A stretch of DNA of 64,000 bases from Trypanosoma brucei gambiense DAL972 (taxonomy: Eukaryota > Euglenozoa > Kinetoplastea > Trypanosomatida > Trypanosomatidae): positions 282,262 through 346,261 of the forward strand of contig NC_026739.1 in assembly GCF_000210295.1 (NCBI RefSeq), in the 5' to 3' direction. A program made the position numbers and the translations under genes. Under the pieces are notes generated by a model. It searched no databases. It saw only the letters and a list, made by a program, of their open reading frames with translations, and had not been told where the DNA came from. Positions within the stretch are counted from its first letter, which is position 1; every line of letters starts with the position of its first letter. Below are positions 18,934-29,763 of the stretch, piece after piece.

Positions 18934-19901
18934 TTTGTTGTTTTGATTTTAAATTGCGGTAACGGAATTAATATGTAAAAATATTGCCGAATTACAACGA
19001 TGATTACTGTTATTTTTTATTATGTTATACCAGTATGTCGTACAACAATTGAGTTGCTCTAAAACTTCTATGAGTGGCTTTTTGTTCCCCTTTAGTTTTT
19101 CAACTTCTTTTCGTTAAAATTATCCTGGATTTAACTGCAAAAGAAAAAAAAAGTAATAATAATAGCAGATGCATCAAGGACATCGTATGTAAAAGAAACA
19201 ACAGAGGATCAGGGATGGAATGCAAACAATATCCTTTTTGGTGTTCTGTGGACTTCTTTTCTCTTTCATTATTGTCTCTTTCCTCGTGAGGATTTCCTTC
19301 ACAAGAAAAGGTTGAGACGAAAGTCATACGAAACTCGCTGCCGCCACCGGGAAAGCATTTAAAAGGCAACGGCTTCACTTTTCTTTTAGGCATCCCGATG
19401 GGTTTCCACAAACAATGAGGGACTTCATAACGCACCCAAACAGAGTCCCATGCAAAACAAATAATCAGGTAAACACACAAATAAATACATATGTATATAC
19501 ACGCATGTGTTTATTTCTTCCTTTTTATTTTTATATTTGCATATGGTACCTTCCCAATTGTACAAGGTGTGAAAGAAGAAGGGGACGGAAAACCTTTAAA
19601 AAAAAAACGAAGAGACGAAAACAACAGGACACCACAACACAAGTGGCAGTAGTAAGTGCATAACCACACGCTGGCAAGGGCATGTCTCCGACATCAACTA
19701 ACACTACAATACAACTATAACCCACCCAGACACAACACTGAGCTAAGGATCGGTAACCATATGGAGCGCTCAATGAGAAAAAAAAAAGAGGCAACAAATA
19801 ATCGTAACAATTGTGGTAACAACTAAGTAGACTGAAGAAAATTTCGCGCAGGCAAAATTTCACATAGGCATTCCTTCCCCCTTCCCCCCCCAAAAAAAAA
19901 A
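18934..19901 (-). other. Spacer, KRS2 to ADAPS
   Basis: ADAPS leader (about 200 nt), its acceptor at 19135, then KRS2 3'-UTR. Short open frames are not supported. Confidence 0.75.
19135..19152 (-). promoter_or_regulatory. Trans-splice acceptor of ADAPS
   Basis: The coding strand reads TTTTTTTTTCTTTTGCAG, a near-ideal tract with CAG at 19137-19135. The leader is about 200 nt and AT-rich. Confidence 0.75.
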
Positions 19902-21806
19902 TCAGGAACGTGGTCTACCACACATCAGCCGAATCATAGTTTTTGTCAGACCCGACCACCATTCACCGCAGTTAAAATTTGTTAAATCCGACTCACCGCT
20001 TCGCTGCCCCAAGTCTCGAATAGTCTGCCGCAGCTCGCGAATATGAGCACATGATGCCTCGGGGAAGCCACGTCTTTTCATTTCCTGCTCAACGCCACTA
20101 AGACACAAGAGTGCCATTTGGTGATTGAAATCAAAAAATGTGGCCACCCGGTGCCGCCGCTTGCAATCATGCGATCTCGTATCCTGCCGTAGTAAAGGGA
20201 AAATGATTCCATCTCGTATGGTACTTGAGCCGCTTAGCAGCATAACAACTCGGTCAATGCCCATTCCCCAACCAGCAGTTGGTGGAAGACCAACTTGCAG
20301 GGATTTCAAAAAGGTCTCGTCCAGCGGCATGGCCTCCTCGTCGCCACCTTGTCGATCTATTAATTGTTGCTGGAACCGATGACACTGTTCCTGTGGATCA
20401 TTAAGTTCACTGTATGCGTTGCAGTATTCAATACCATTGATAAACAGCTCAAAACGCTCAGCCAGACCAGGCCGAGATGAGTGTTCCTTCGCGAGAGGGC
20501 TCATGAAGATGGGATGATCCATCACGAAGGTTGGCTCTACTATGTGACTTGTAATAAAGAAGTCAATGAGTTTATCAAACATCTTTGCCGCTGTGCGTAC
20601 GGCTGGAAACTGAATGTCATGGCGCAGCATGATGGCGGACATGTATGCAAGTCCCTTTGGTGTGTTAAGTTCATTGGGTGGTGGGAGCTCGACACCGGAT
20701 GCACTCTGAATTTCATCATAAACACTAATGCGCCGGAATGTTGCACCCAAATCAATTTCCCGTGTGATACCAGCCCGTTCACACTGGATTTGCAGTTGCG
20801 TCGTCCCGTTTGCCCGTAGCGCGAGATGGCGAAAGATGTCTTCTGTCATGGTGATAAGGTCTTCGTATGTGTGGTATGCTGCGTAGAATTCACACGTGGT
20901 AAACTCCGGGTTGTGACTGCGATCAGCATCCTCGTTACGAAATACTTTACCAATTTCATACACCCGTTCCATACCTCCGACGACGCACTGTTTCAGGTAT
21001 AACTCTGGTGCAACGCGTAGGAAGAGGTCTGCATTATTTGCGTTGTGATGCGTCACAAAAGGTTTTGCATTTGCACCGGACGCTACAGCGTGAAGAATCG
21101 GTGTCTCTACCTCAACAAAGTGTCTCATATCCAAGTACTCACGGAGTGACCGCAGCACTGTGTGACGCTTTCTAATAGTGTCGATAACGGACCGATTGGT
21201 CATCATATCCACAAAGCGATATCGATACCTCACATCATTGTCTTGCAGCTGCGTAAAGCCACGTAGATCTGGGCAGACGACCTGGTCCCTACAAACATAT
21301 GGCGCCAGCACCTCCACACGACTGGCAGCTAAAGACAACTCACCGCGCTGCATCCTACATGGAATACCTTCAGCTCCCACAATGTCTCCAACACGCAATG
21401 AAGCTCTCAGTTGCTTCAAGCAGTCTCGTGTGAAATGTTCCCCGACATGCACGACTAACTGCAGATCCACACCACTAGATCGTACTGTCGCAAAAAGCAT
21501 CTTTCCCATATCCCGCAAACTTGTGATACGACCAGCGACTCGGGCCGTTACTGATGTTTCCCTCTCGCCTGCCGCCAGGTATTTGTAATTTTCCCTAAAT
21601 TCCTCAATGGTTTCTGTGCTACGGAAGGAACTGTACGCTGCCGGGGTTTCGAGTTTTGATCTCGGCCTCTCCATGGCCTTCACATGTGCCGGTGCATCAC
21701 TTATTGGTATTTTAAGTTGTGCGGGCTGCCGCCTTCGGGCCGCTGAGGCCACCTGCCGGAGCTGAAGGCCGCTCCGAAGAGGTCCCGCCGCTCCCCAACG
21801 GCGCAT
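19902..21806 (-). CDS. KRS2: Lysyl-tRNA synthetase, mitochondrial (class II)
   Basis: A 634-residue class IIb enzyme that charges tRNA-Lys. The first 45 residues are Arg/Ala-rich without acids (MRRWGAAGPLRSGLQLRQVA...), a mitochondrial presequence. An OB-fold anticodon-binding domain (about 85-180) is followed by the catalytic core: motif 1 around VETPILHAVASGANAKPF, motif 2 FRNEDADRSHNPEFTTCEFY, and motif 3 GWGMGIDRVVMLLSG. After GIIFPLLRQD, where typical LysRS end, about 80 residues remain. This matches the known T. brucei mitochondrial isoform, whose C-terminal extension keeps the enzyme inactive until removed in the organelle. The extension is seen in sequence; the mechanism is from the literature as I recall it. 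A very strong splice signal (AG at 21825-21826) gives an 18-nt leader. Confidence 0.96.
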   Translation of the reverse strand: MRRWGAAGPLRSGLQLRQVASAARRRQPAQLKIPISDAPAHVKAMERPRSKLETPAAYSSFRSTETIEEFRENYKYLAAGERETSVTARVAGRITSLRDMGKMLFATVRSSGVDLQLVVHVGEHFTRDCLKQLRASLRVGDIVGAEGIPCRMQRGELSLAASRVEVLAPYVCRDQVVCPDLRGFTQLQDNDVRYRYRFVDMMTNRSVIDTIRKRHTVLRSLREYLDMRHFVEVETPILHAVASGANAKPFVTHHNANNADLFLRVAPELYLKQCVVGGMERVYEIGKVFRNEDADRSHNPEFTTCEFYAAYHTYEDLITMTEDIFRHLALRANGTTQLQIQCERAGITREIDLGATFRRISVYDEIQSASGVELPPPNELNTPKGLAYMSAIMLRHDIQFPAVRTAAKMFDKLIDFFITSHIVEPTFVMDHPIFMSPLAKEHSSRPGLAERFELFINGIEYCNAYSELNDPQEQCHRFQQQLIDRQGGDEEAMPLDETFLKSLQVGLPPTAGWGMGIDRVVMLLSGSSTIRDGIIFPLLRQDTRSHDCKRRHRVATFFDFNHQMALLCLSGVEQEMKRRGFPEASCAHIRELRQTIRDLGQRSGESDLTNFNCGEWWSGLTKTMIRLMCGRPRS

Positions 21807-21824
21807 CGTTCAATTGGGGGATAT

Positions 21825-21889
21825 CTGTAAGAAAAAAAACAAAAAACAAAAAACAAAAAAACAAAAAACAAAACAAAACAACGAAGACA
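21825..21889 (-). promoter_or_regulatory. Trans-splice acceptor of KRS2 with unusually long T-rich tract
   Basis: The 60-nt run of TTTTTTG/TTTTG units on the coding strand ends in TCTTACAG (AG 21826-21825), 18 nt before the start codon. It explains the A-rich repeat seen on the plus strand. Confidence 0.8.
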
Positions 21890-23477
21890 ATAATAGGAAT
21901 AATGAGAGTAAATAATATACGGATGAAATGGATTGTGTGATGCGTGTTTAGTTTTCTTTTCTTTTTCTTTTTTTTTCTTACCGATTAAATAACACAAACG
22001 TGACAAAAGCGAAACAAAGGAAAAATAAAAAATAAAATAAAAAGTAAAAATAAAATAAAGTGATCCTAAGGTGTACTGTAATAACCTTGATGTGGCTATT
22101 GTAATTGCTATTTGCTTTGATGTATATGTATACATGTGTGATTGTGTGGTGATGTTAATAGTAACGGAAGGAAGGGGAGTTTACATAAAATGATAGAAAA
22201 AAAAACAAAAAGAAGACAAATAGACGAAAAGAAGAGGAAAGTAATAAAAAGTCATTCATATTTGTATCAGTGCATAGAGTTGTATGAGTAAGTTTCAAAA
22301 AAAAATAATAATAATAGATAAAATAACAGTCAAGCATGCCTTCCCTTTTCCTTTGATTTATATTTCTTTTTTTTCTTTTCTTTTCTTTTCTTTTTAAACT
22401 CGTCATATTACCCTCTATTTCCCTTATCTCCTCTACCATATGGCAGCAGAAAGAAATGAAGTGGCCTCTCTAAAAAAAAAATAAATAAATAGAGAGAGAG
22501 AGTGTGAAAAGAGGATGGAAAGACAATTGAAGAAATAAGAAAGAAAAAGAAGACGGGTTAAAGAAAAACAAACAAACAAACACAAAAACAAACACAGACA
22601 AAAAAGAATATAACATAAACATTGACGATCATGATTTCTTTTCCCTCTCATTTCACTTTTTTTTTTTTCCCCCCCTCCCCCATAACTCTCTCCCCTATTC
22701 GCTCCTTAATTCATTGCTTTATTTCATTTACAGTACCGTTCATCATCAATGTCTTCCCTTTTTTCCTTTTTCTTTTTCCTTTTCTTTTTTGCTTAATTGT
22801 TCAATGAAGGCTTTCACAAACAAATTAACCAATCAATCAACTTATCAATTAAATTACTTGTTTGTTCATTCACCAATGAAAAAACTGAACAAAGGAAGCA
22901 AAACAGTTGTACAATAAGGAAAAACAAAACAAAGCAGCAGCGGAAATATAAGAATAAAATAAATAAAATAAGATATAAGAAGATATACGCAAGTAAAATC
23001 AAAAAAAAAAGCAAAAGGAAAGGGGAAACCGTTCGCTCTTATTTCAATATTTGGAAAGGAATAGTAGACAGAGGAAAACAAAAGGAAAAAAGATATAACG
23101 AAAAAAAAAAATTTAAACAATCGACCATTTAAAAGTAGGGGGAAAAACACAACTAAGAAACGCTCAATAAAAATACGTGTAACAAAAAGAACAAAGTGAC
23201 GGTGAGGCAAAAGAGGGGGAAAAAAAAAAAATTAAAAAATCCCTTTTTTTATTTCGAAGGAAGGAAGAGTTAACAAAGAAAAAAGAAGGGTGGGAAAGGC
23301 AGAATTTGATTTTAAAAGAAAAATCACGCTCAAAAATGCCTTTTCCGAAACACTTCACATCACATCACATCACTTCACTTTCCTTCCTTCTTGTTTTTTT
23401 TAAATCGTTGCAACTCTTACAGACACTTTTCACCCTTTTCTTTCATTTTATTTTTCCCTTTGGACATAGAGTTGGGA

Positions 23478-23544
23478 AGTGGAGGAGGAGGAGGAGGAGG
23501 ATTAATTAAATACAAACAAACTGAAAATAAACACACACAGACAC

Positions 23545-23578
<34 letters not shown>
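23478..23578. repeat. (GGA)n and (GA)n purine microsatellites
   Basis: A run of GGA units (about 23480-23500) and about 14 GA units (23550-23578) within the long spacer downstream of AQP1. Confidence 0.93.
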
Positions 23579-23580
<2 letters not shown>

Positions 23581-24361
23581 AACAGTAACACCAACAGCAA
23601 CAGCAAACCCAACATAACAGAACGCGAAGACGAATCAAAACTCCATATCCCCATTCTTCTTTCTTTTTTTTTTTCGTTTCTGTTGCTGTTACTGTTGGTT
23701 ACTTGCATTTTCCGCTACTTAATTAAACAAATTAAGAACAACGAAAACACCAACAGAAAAACATCGTTTCGAACATTTGCTTCGTCCAGTACATTTTATC
23801 GCTTATTAATGTCACTTAATGATACTGATTTTAATAATCGTAACCATGATAGTGATGATAAACAAACAAAGAATTATTAATAATAATAATAATAGTTAAT
23901 CGTTATACTCGTTTTGATATTTCCACTTCCCAACATTCGTTTCTTTTTTTTTTGTGTGTTTTTGCCTTTTTTCATCCCTCTCTTCTTAAATCCCTTTTTT
24001 TTTCCTTTAAATGGACCCCTTCCATTTTCTGTTTGCTTCTCGCGAGAGTCGCAAGCACTTGAATATGCAAATGCGCAAAGAAAATGTCACGGTTACACTT
24101 CAGAGCTTATCTTTAAGTCTAAATGCTACAACCCGCAAGCGGTTCCTTTCCCCCTTTTCCCTTCTTTTCTTCCTTCAACATCAGTACAATTTTCATTCGT
24201 TTACTTTCATTTTGTCTTGTTCTTTTTCCCCCCTTTTTTTTGGCTCTGTTTCTTTTTTTTGTTTTCCTTTTTTTTTTTTGGAGAGGAAGGGGAGAAAAGG
24301 GAGAAGGAGAAAAGGGGGTTGTTTTCACTACGTTGCTCGTCTTATAACCTTTGCGCGTGTA

Positions 24362-25327
24362 TTAGTACGGAACAAAGTATTTGTAGAGGAAAAGGCCAAA
24401 AATGCCTCCCAAGAAGGGGATAAACAACGGCACCCAAAAGTAATAATTTCCCGTCGTAAACACCTCGGAACCGAAGAGAATAGCGGAGAAAACTCTTGGA
24501 CCAAAATCACGAGCCGGATTAATCGCATAACCGGATGCATAACCAATGTTGTTTCCAATAGCAAACACAAGAGCACCAACTGCCAGCGGTTCATGTCCTT
24601 TGGCAGGTGAGTTATTGGGATCAAATATGCCACCGACGCAAAAGAGAAGAATTGCTGTGCAGATAAACTCGGAAAAGATGCAGTAAAAGAGACGATTCCC
24701 TTCGCGTGGGTACGTGCTGAACATACCGGCAAAACCCTTATCACCAAAACCAACCAACCCACCGCTGTGTTGCTTCAGAAGATCAGCATAAACACCATAA
24801 GCACATGCCGCACCAACAAAAGCACCGAGCATTTGTGCTGCGATGTAACCGGGTACCCGCCTCCATGGGAAACAACCAAAAACGGCATTGGCGAGGGTAA
24901 CCGCCGGGTTAAGATGACCACAAGATATTCCCAATGAAATATAAAGACCCATCGTAACAGCAATTCCCCAACCAAACGCGATGCTGAGAAATCCCAAATC
25001 CTTATCCAAAATTGTTGTGGCCACTACACCATTACCCATGAAAAGTAGGACAAAGGTTCCAAGAAACTCACCCATATAGTTGCGGTAATCCAAACGCAGT
25101 TGTCGTGGAGCCCAGTAGTTGACATCAACGGCATCATGTGCTTCATTGTCCGCATTATCACCCACCAACTCGTTTTCATTCTTTTCCTGTGGATTGGCAC
25201 TCCGGTTGGGAATGGGTTCATTATTTTCTTCAAAAGGAACCTCACAGGCACCTCCGTTTCGGGCCTTCAAGCCACGCACATCGGCCTCTGATGGATATTG
25301 ATGCACGTTAATTTTTTCGTCAGACAT
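24362..25327 (-). CDS. AQP1: Aquaglyceroporin 1
   Basis: A 321-residue MIP-family channel for water, glycerol and dihydroxyacetone. An acidic, Asn-rich N-terminal tail of about 75 residues precedes six transmembrane helices. Both half-helix boxes are canonical: GHLNPAVT in the first loop and [13 protein letters not shown] in the second, with the Asp and Arg of the glycerol-facilitator subclass. T. brucei has AQP1, AQP2 and AQP3. AQP2 has altered NSA/NPS boxes, so this is not AQP2, and the 321-residue length and chromosomal neighbours fit AQP1. The frame extends 32 codons upstream to 25423, but those residues translate a TAT/TAC trinucleotide repeat and splice-region sequence. The ATG at 25325-25327 is therefore used. 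Confidence 0.95.
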
Positions 25328-25328
25328 G

Positions 25329-25379
25329 GTAATAGTTATAGTAGTAATAATAATAATAATAATAGTAATAGTAATAATA
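25329..25379. repeat. TAA/TAG trinucleotide repeat in the AQP1 leader
   Basis: The plus strand shows gtaataataataat-type units (TTA/CTA on the coding strand) immediately before the AQP1 start codon. It translates to Ile/Thr if read as coding, which is why the upstream frame extension is spurious. Confidence 0.93.
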
Positions 25380-25480
25380 CGCCAGCAGCACCAGGGGGAA
25401 GTAACAAAAAAAGAAAAAAACAAAAGTGTTTACCGGTCTATTTTTGATTGTGGTGGGCCCCTTTCCTTTTTTTTTTCTTT

Positions 25481-25505
25481 ATATATATATATATATATAT
25501 ATATT
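25481..25505. repeat. (TA)n microsatellite
   Basis: About 12 TA units upstream of AQP1. Confidence 0.95.
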
Positions 25506-26474
25506 GTTCTCCCGCTTGTGTGGTTTTTTTTTGATAGAACGAACGAAAAACAACAACAACAACAAAGAAGATGCCTGCTTTATTCTGTGATATATCTGAA
25601 TAATTTTCTTTCTTCCTTTTTTTCGAGTTGACCAATTAAATGTATGTATTTATTTACCGTACCATAAGCAATGGTAATAAGTTGTTGGAGCACGGAGAAA
25701 AAAGAAAGCAAAGCAGAATAAAATAAAAATAAAAGGGGAAAAGAGGGAATACATGCAAATAGTATAAACACAGCCACATATATTTATATATACATATTAA
25801 GTCAGATGGAGAGATGCAGAAATAAAAATAAAGGCGACATCGTTTGATGGGGTTAAGTGGAAGAACGTCTCCACTCCCCACGGAAATGAGTTCGTTTACC
25901 TTCCAGCTACTGCGCACAGGTGCAAGATACCTCTTTTTTTTTTCACTGATTTTTTTAAAAAATTAATATCGAGGAAAAAATACGCATATATATATATATT
26001 TCAATATATTTCAATTTATATTCATATAAATAGGTAAAAAAAAAAAGAAAGGTTAATAAGGAATAATTTCCCTTTTGTTTTGTTTTCGTTATTCTTGCTG
26101 TCGGAAAATAAAAAGAAGATGGGACACGATTATGCTACGCGACAAAAAAAAAAAATTCAGATGCTGAGCGATAGAAAAGTATCAAGCGGGGGAAAAAAAA
26201 ACCGTATAAAAAAACACGCACACAAAAAGGCAAGTACTAATATTCGCCTTCCCAGAAGCACGCGTACACCCGTTCGGTTATGTCTCCACTTTTCTCTATT
26301 ACTTGCCTTTAAAAAATACACAGTTCAGCGCAAGTGTCATGGAGTGGTGAAGTAAAGCTATTTTATTTTTTATCGATTAGTCTATCGTTCTTTCTTTGTT
26401 TTTTTTTCACTGTTTTTCTGCGAATTAAAAGTTATACCATATCTTTGGCGCAATCTTTCTGCTTTCACTCCCCG

Positions 26475-26500
<26 letters not shown>
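26475..26500. repeat. (TA)n microsatellite
   Basis: About 12 TA units in the spacer between AQP1 and the amidotransferase gene. Confidence 0.95.
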
Positions 26501-26505
<5 letters not shown>

Positions 26506-26731
26506 CTTTCCCTTAAAAAAAAAAAAAAGGAAAATTATCTCCCTCTCTTTTTTTTTCTTTTTGGAAATTACTATATTTCGTTCTAACATCCATTGATTCC
26601 CTTATACTCTTTTTTTTTTCTTTTACGAAATAAACGTGCAGCTCTCGCGTATACGTGTGTCGTGTTAACCCCTTCCCTTCAAGCGCCATAATAAGATTAT
26701 GGCGCCCCCCCGCCAAACTGTTGCGATTACC

Positions 26732-27676
26732 TTAAAAAAGGAAACCAGAACACCACGTGTCGTAAATACTGTCTGCAATGGGACGGTTCTGTTCGATACG
26801 TCCCTCACGAAGGCACTTTTCAATACACTCGCGTGTCATGGAACCTGGGGACACAAGTAGCCTCCCATCAGGCCTTTTCGCACCTTCAGCTCCTTTTCTG
26901 AGAATATCTGCAAGTTCCTCTTCGGTGTATAATGTGGGGAATTGAGAAGAAATGAGGCTTCTCACCTTATCCTCGTCCACTTCAGGATGAAATTGCATTC
27001 CCAGAGCAAACTGATCCCCAACCTGAAAGGCTTGATTGGCACAATATGCCCCGGTTACAATTCGGCGAGCACCTTGTGGGATGGTGAAGGAATCCGTGTG
27101 AATATGAAACGCATCGAAGCGTTTCCGTCCACCGAACCAATCCTTCGCATCCTCCGCCTCCTCCACCACCATTTCATACCAACCAACTTCAATATTTTCT
27201 GAAAGCACAATGCGGCCGCCCAGCGCACTTGAAAGCAACTGGCCCCCGAGACAATGCCCAATGATGGGAATCCTCTTCTCCAAGCACGACCGCATGAGGG
27301 AGCGAATCGATTCAAAGTAGGATAATTCATCATTAACACTCATCGAGCCGCCAAAGCTCGCCACGGCACGGATGCGGCAATCCTCCGCAACATTGGAAGA
27401 TACGGGTGCTAAAGAGGTTGAGGTTGTTACTAATGATTCAGATTCAGTGCTGGGAGCTGCTGTGGAATTAACCAGACACGGTACATAATGATGGGGCTTG
27501 TTTGCCACCGGTAGGCACCGAATCGTCTCACCAGCAGCTTTGGGCACAAGCGAAGCAACCCGTTCTTCCCAGCAACGAAACATGACAAAATCCATTCCTC
27601 TAGTGACGAGGTACTTTATCATATATGCGCCGGTGTCTTGTTCTTCGTGGAGAAGCATCACAATCACGGGCCGCAT
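26732..27676 (-). CDS. Class-I glutamine amidotransferase-like protein
   Basis: A 314-residue stand-alone GATase1 domain. The nucleophile elbow is IIGHCLGGQLLS with Cys142, and the His-Glu pair is MQFHPE (His230, Glu232), so the catalytic triad is intact. A Ser/Thr-rich insertion of about 30 residues (70-100) interrupts the early fold. Conserved FHIHTDSF matches the 'wH.D.f..p.ga' loop of the GMP-synthase-like subgroup. Such proteins release ammonia or hydrolyse gamma-glutamyl bonds; the partner and substrate are not evident, and no synthetase domain is fused. The start ATG at 27674-27676 immediately precedes the first beta strand (MRPVIVMLLHEE), so no targeting sequence is expected. Confidence 0.9.
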   Translation of the reverse strand: MRPVIVMLLHEEQDTGAYMIKYLVTRGMDFVMFRCWEERVASLVPKAAGETIRCLPVANKPHHYVPCLVNSTAAPSTESESLVTTSTSLAPVSSNVAEDCRIRAVASFGGSMSVNDELSYFESIRSLMRSCLEKRIPIIGHCLGGQLLSSALGGRIVLSENIEVGWYEMVVEEAEDAKDWFGGRKRFDAFHIHTDSFTIPQGARRIVTGAYCANQAFQVGDQFALGMQFHPEVDEDKVRSLISSQFPTLYTEEELADILRKGAEGAKRPDGRLLVSPGSMTRECIEKCLREGRIEQNRPIADSIYDTWCSGFLF

Positions 27677-28695
27677 TTTCCTTTTTGTTCTTTTTTGGTT
27701 AAGTATTTTTTTTTTAAATTAATTTTACCTATGCTACCGCCTTTCTGTCTTTTCCTGCCCTTTGGTTTCCTTACAGCGCGCAAGGCCTGAAACATCGCAT
27801 ATACAGTTGGTTCCATGAAAAGCGGAAGAAAATCACGTATGTTTGAGATAGTGCAACATATTCATTAGTGTTTCTTACGTTCCACCAAAAAGAAAACAAC
27901 AACAACAACAATAGTAACCACAGGTAGCACAATGTAACAAAATATAAAAATGGTATAACAGCAATACAGAACTCGTCACAATTCCATGAAAATTGGATAA
28001 TGTGGTGGCATGGAATGCATCGGTATGTGTGAGTGAAGAGAATCAATCAGAGGGTGAGATAGAATCACCTTGTAGCTGCCTTCACATTATTCCTTCGTGA
28101 AGGCGCCAATAAAAATTCAGTAGTTTTTCTTTTTTCTTTTTTCTTTTCCCCCTCTCAAAAAACCTTCCATATGGGTCTATCCTCTTCTCTTCAGTTCACG
28201 CGCACATGATCGCTAGTCACTTCTTCCTTTTTCATCCCTCATATATCCATATCTTCTCTCAGTCAGTCCTTTTCACACAACCTTTTTTTCTTTTCTTTTT
28301 CTTTCATTCGCTCCTCTCCAGCACTTACGCCTCTCCTTCCCCTCCTTTCGTCCAGTTTACCTTCCAGCCATCAATTTCTCCTTTTTTTCCCCCCCTTTTC
28401 CCTTCCAATTATCTCGCACGTTTCTCCTTTGGTTTTCCTTTCATATCAACAACCAACCATGCCAGCCCGCACCTCATCATCATCATCTCATATCCGCTCC
28501 TCCTCTCTCCCTCCAAAACAAAAGGAAGAAGCAGAAGAAAAAAAAAAAAGGAAGTTAATAAACGGTTCATTTGGCGGTTTGGAAGGTAAGCAATAACAAA
28601 ACGTTAATAGCGACGGCGGCAGTAATAACACAATAGCAACAAGTGGAAGCAGACACGGCGTGACTAACGTGTAAATATGGCGAAACGATCACCAC
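27677..28695 (-). other. Spacer, YIP1 gene to amidotransferase
   Basis: A TTG-repeat pyrimidine tract at 27890-27915 is the likely splice signal. 28120-28560 is strongly CT-rich on the plus strand. No gene seen. Confidence 0.7.
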
Positions 28696-29763
28696 CTAAA
28701 AGCTGTAGTTAAGGAAGTAAAACTTGAACGACAATGTAATAAGGAGATGAAGCACAGCAACCAGCCCCGACAACCCAAGATGCCACTGTGCGGGTAGCAT
28801 TGCTTTCCACAGCTTTCCGAAATTCGTGAGCAGGTACGCAGTTGAAAGACCACCGCCCATCAGTACAAGAAACCACTGAACAAATGATATAGGAATAGCA
28901 CATAGGATTGTAATAGGAATAAAAACAAACATGCTGTAACCGTAGAGACATAGTGTGTCTGTTAGTGACAAGGGTAGACTTTTAAACCTCATCACACCCC
29001 ACAGAATACAGCTGAAGCCAAAGCAGTAGAGGTAAATAACAAGACTCGCTATGGATGCCATAGTGAAATCATATGTCCACTTCTTGTCATGGTTGGGATT
29101 CCTACCATATTCAATGCGGCTCATGATGTTGCTCACAATACCGAGTAACATCCACAATGTGGTACAAATCCAAAATGGACCGTAGAGGTCAGGTTTAACG
29201 GCGTTTGCGGTATCCTGACCGTCGGTCGCCACATCAGCAAGTGATCCGGTACCTGCTACCCATGTGTGATTCTTCATATAATCGGGTGTCATGGTGGGGA
29301 TAAGTGAATCCCTCATGCGGTTGAGCACAACTTCAGTGGTTACATCAAAAAACTGCTGATAGAATTCGATGGTCCAAATCTTCATCGACGGTTGTGCAAA
29401 GATTTCGCCCCCTTGTTGCTGTTGAAGGGGAGGAGGTGGTGATTGGCTTCCGTAAGTTCCACCAGGCACACCGGCAGGAGGAACCATTCCTGTGGGTGAC
29501 GGAGACATCTGAGGTCCTGATGGTTGTCCTCCATATGTGCCAGTGACACCCGCAAACGGTTGATTTGGTTGAGCGTATGGCTGAGGTGACGGTTGAGCCA
29601 TTGGAGCGTACGGTTGAGCCGGCTGCCCATATGACGCAGTTGTTGGTTGAGCCATTGCAGGTTGGAAAGGCGTTGCAGCTGTTGGAGGTGCGGCAACCGG
29701 TGCAGGGGAGCCGCCAAACTCCTTGAAGGGGTCAAACGGTTCATCACTTCTACTGGCTGCCAT
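28696..29763 (-). CDS. YIP1-family Golgi membrane protein
   Basis: A 355-residue protein. Residues 1-125 are Pro/Gln/Ala/Gly-rich with repeated AQP, YAQP and PPP motifs, followed by IWTIEFYQQFFDVTT. That entry resembles the YIPF1/YIPF2 'lw.feyY..fFdvdt' start of the domain. A loop with DLYGPFWICTTL, the conserved 'DlyGPfWi.ttl' signature, leads into five hydrophobic segments (about 200-220, 240-262, 275-300, 300-325 and 335-353). YIP1-domain proteins bind Rab GTPases and act in ER-Golgi traffic. The start is ATG 29761-29763. The coding-strand splice tract lies well upstream, at about 29985-30070. High confidence in the family; the precise YIPF subtype is inferred. Confidence 0.95.
   Translation of the reverse strand: MAASRSDEPFDPFKEFGGSPAPVAAPPTAATPFQPAMAQPTTASYGQPAQPYAPMAQPSPQPYAQPNQPFAGVTGTYGGQPSGPQMSPSPTGMVPPAGVPGGTYGSQSPPPPLQQQQGGEIFAQPSMKIWTIEFYQQFFDVTTEVVLNRMRDSLIPTMTPDYMKNHTWVAGTGSLADVATDGQDTANAVKPDLYGPFWICTTLWMLLGIVSNIMSRIEYGRNPNHDKKWTYDFTMASIASLVIYLYCFGFSCILWGVMRFKSLPLSLTDTLCLYGYSMFVFIPITILCAIPISFVQWFLVLMGGGLSTAYLLTNFGKLWKAMLPAQWHLGLSGLVAVLHLLITLSFKFYFLNYSF

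Larger units (their letters stand above)
21807..24361 (-). other. 2.5-kb low-complexity spacer, AQP1 to KRS2
   Basis: The KRS2 acceptor lies at one end; the rest is AT-rich, homopurine/homopyrimidine sequence, probably an unusually long AQP1 3'-UTR. A patch of ordinary complexity at about 24010-24150 stands out and contains the palindrome TCTCGCGAGA. No protein gene seen. Confidence 0.7.
25328..26731 (-). other. Spacer, amidotransferase to AQP1
   Basis: Trinucleotide repeat, T-rich tract 25395-25427 without a following AG before the ATG, two TA repeats, then AT-rich 3'-UTR. A second possible acceptor (AG near 25517) lies upstream. Confidence 0.7.

Noticed and set aside
23914..24610. Plus-strand ORFs of 169 and 199 codons downstream of AQP1
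   Set aside because: They are Phe/Leu/Ser-rich translations of T-rich spacer sequence, partly antisense to AQP1.
24328..24762. 144-codon minus-strand ORF inside AQP1
   Set aside because: It is an out-of-frame shadow of the aquaporin coding sequence.
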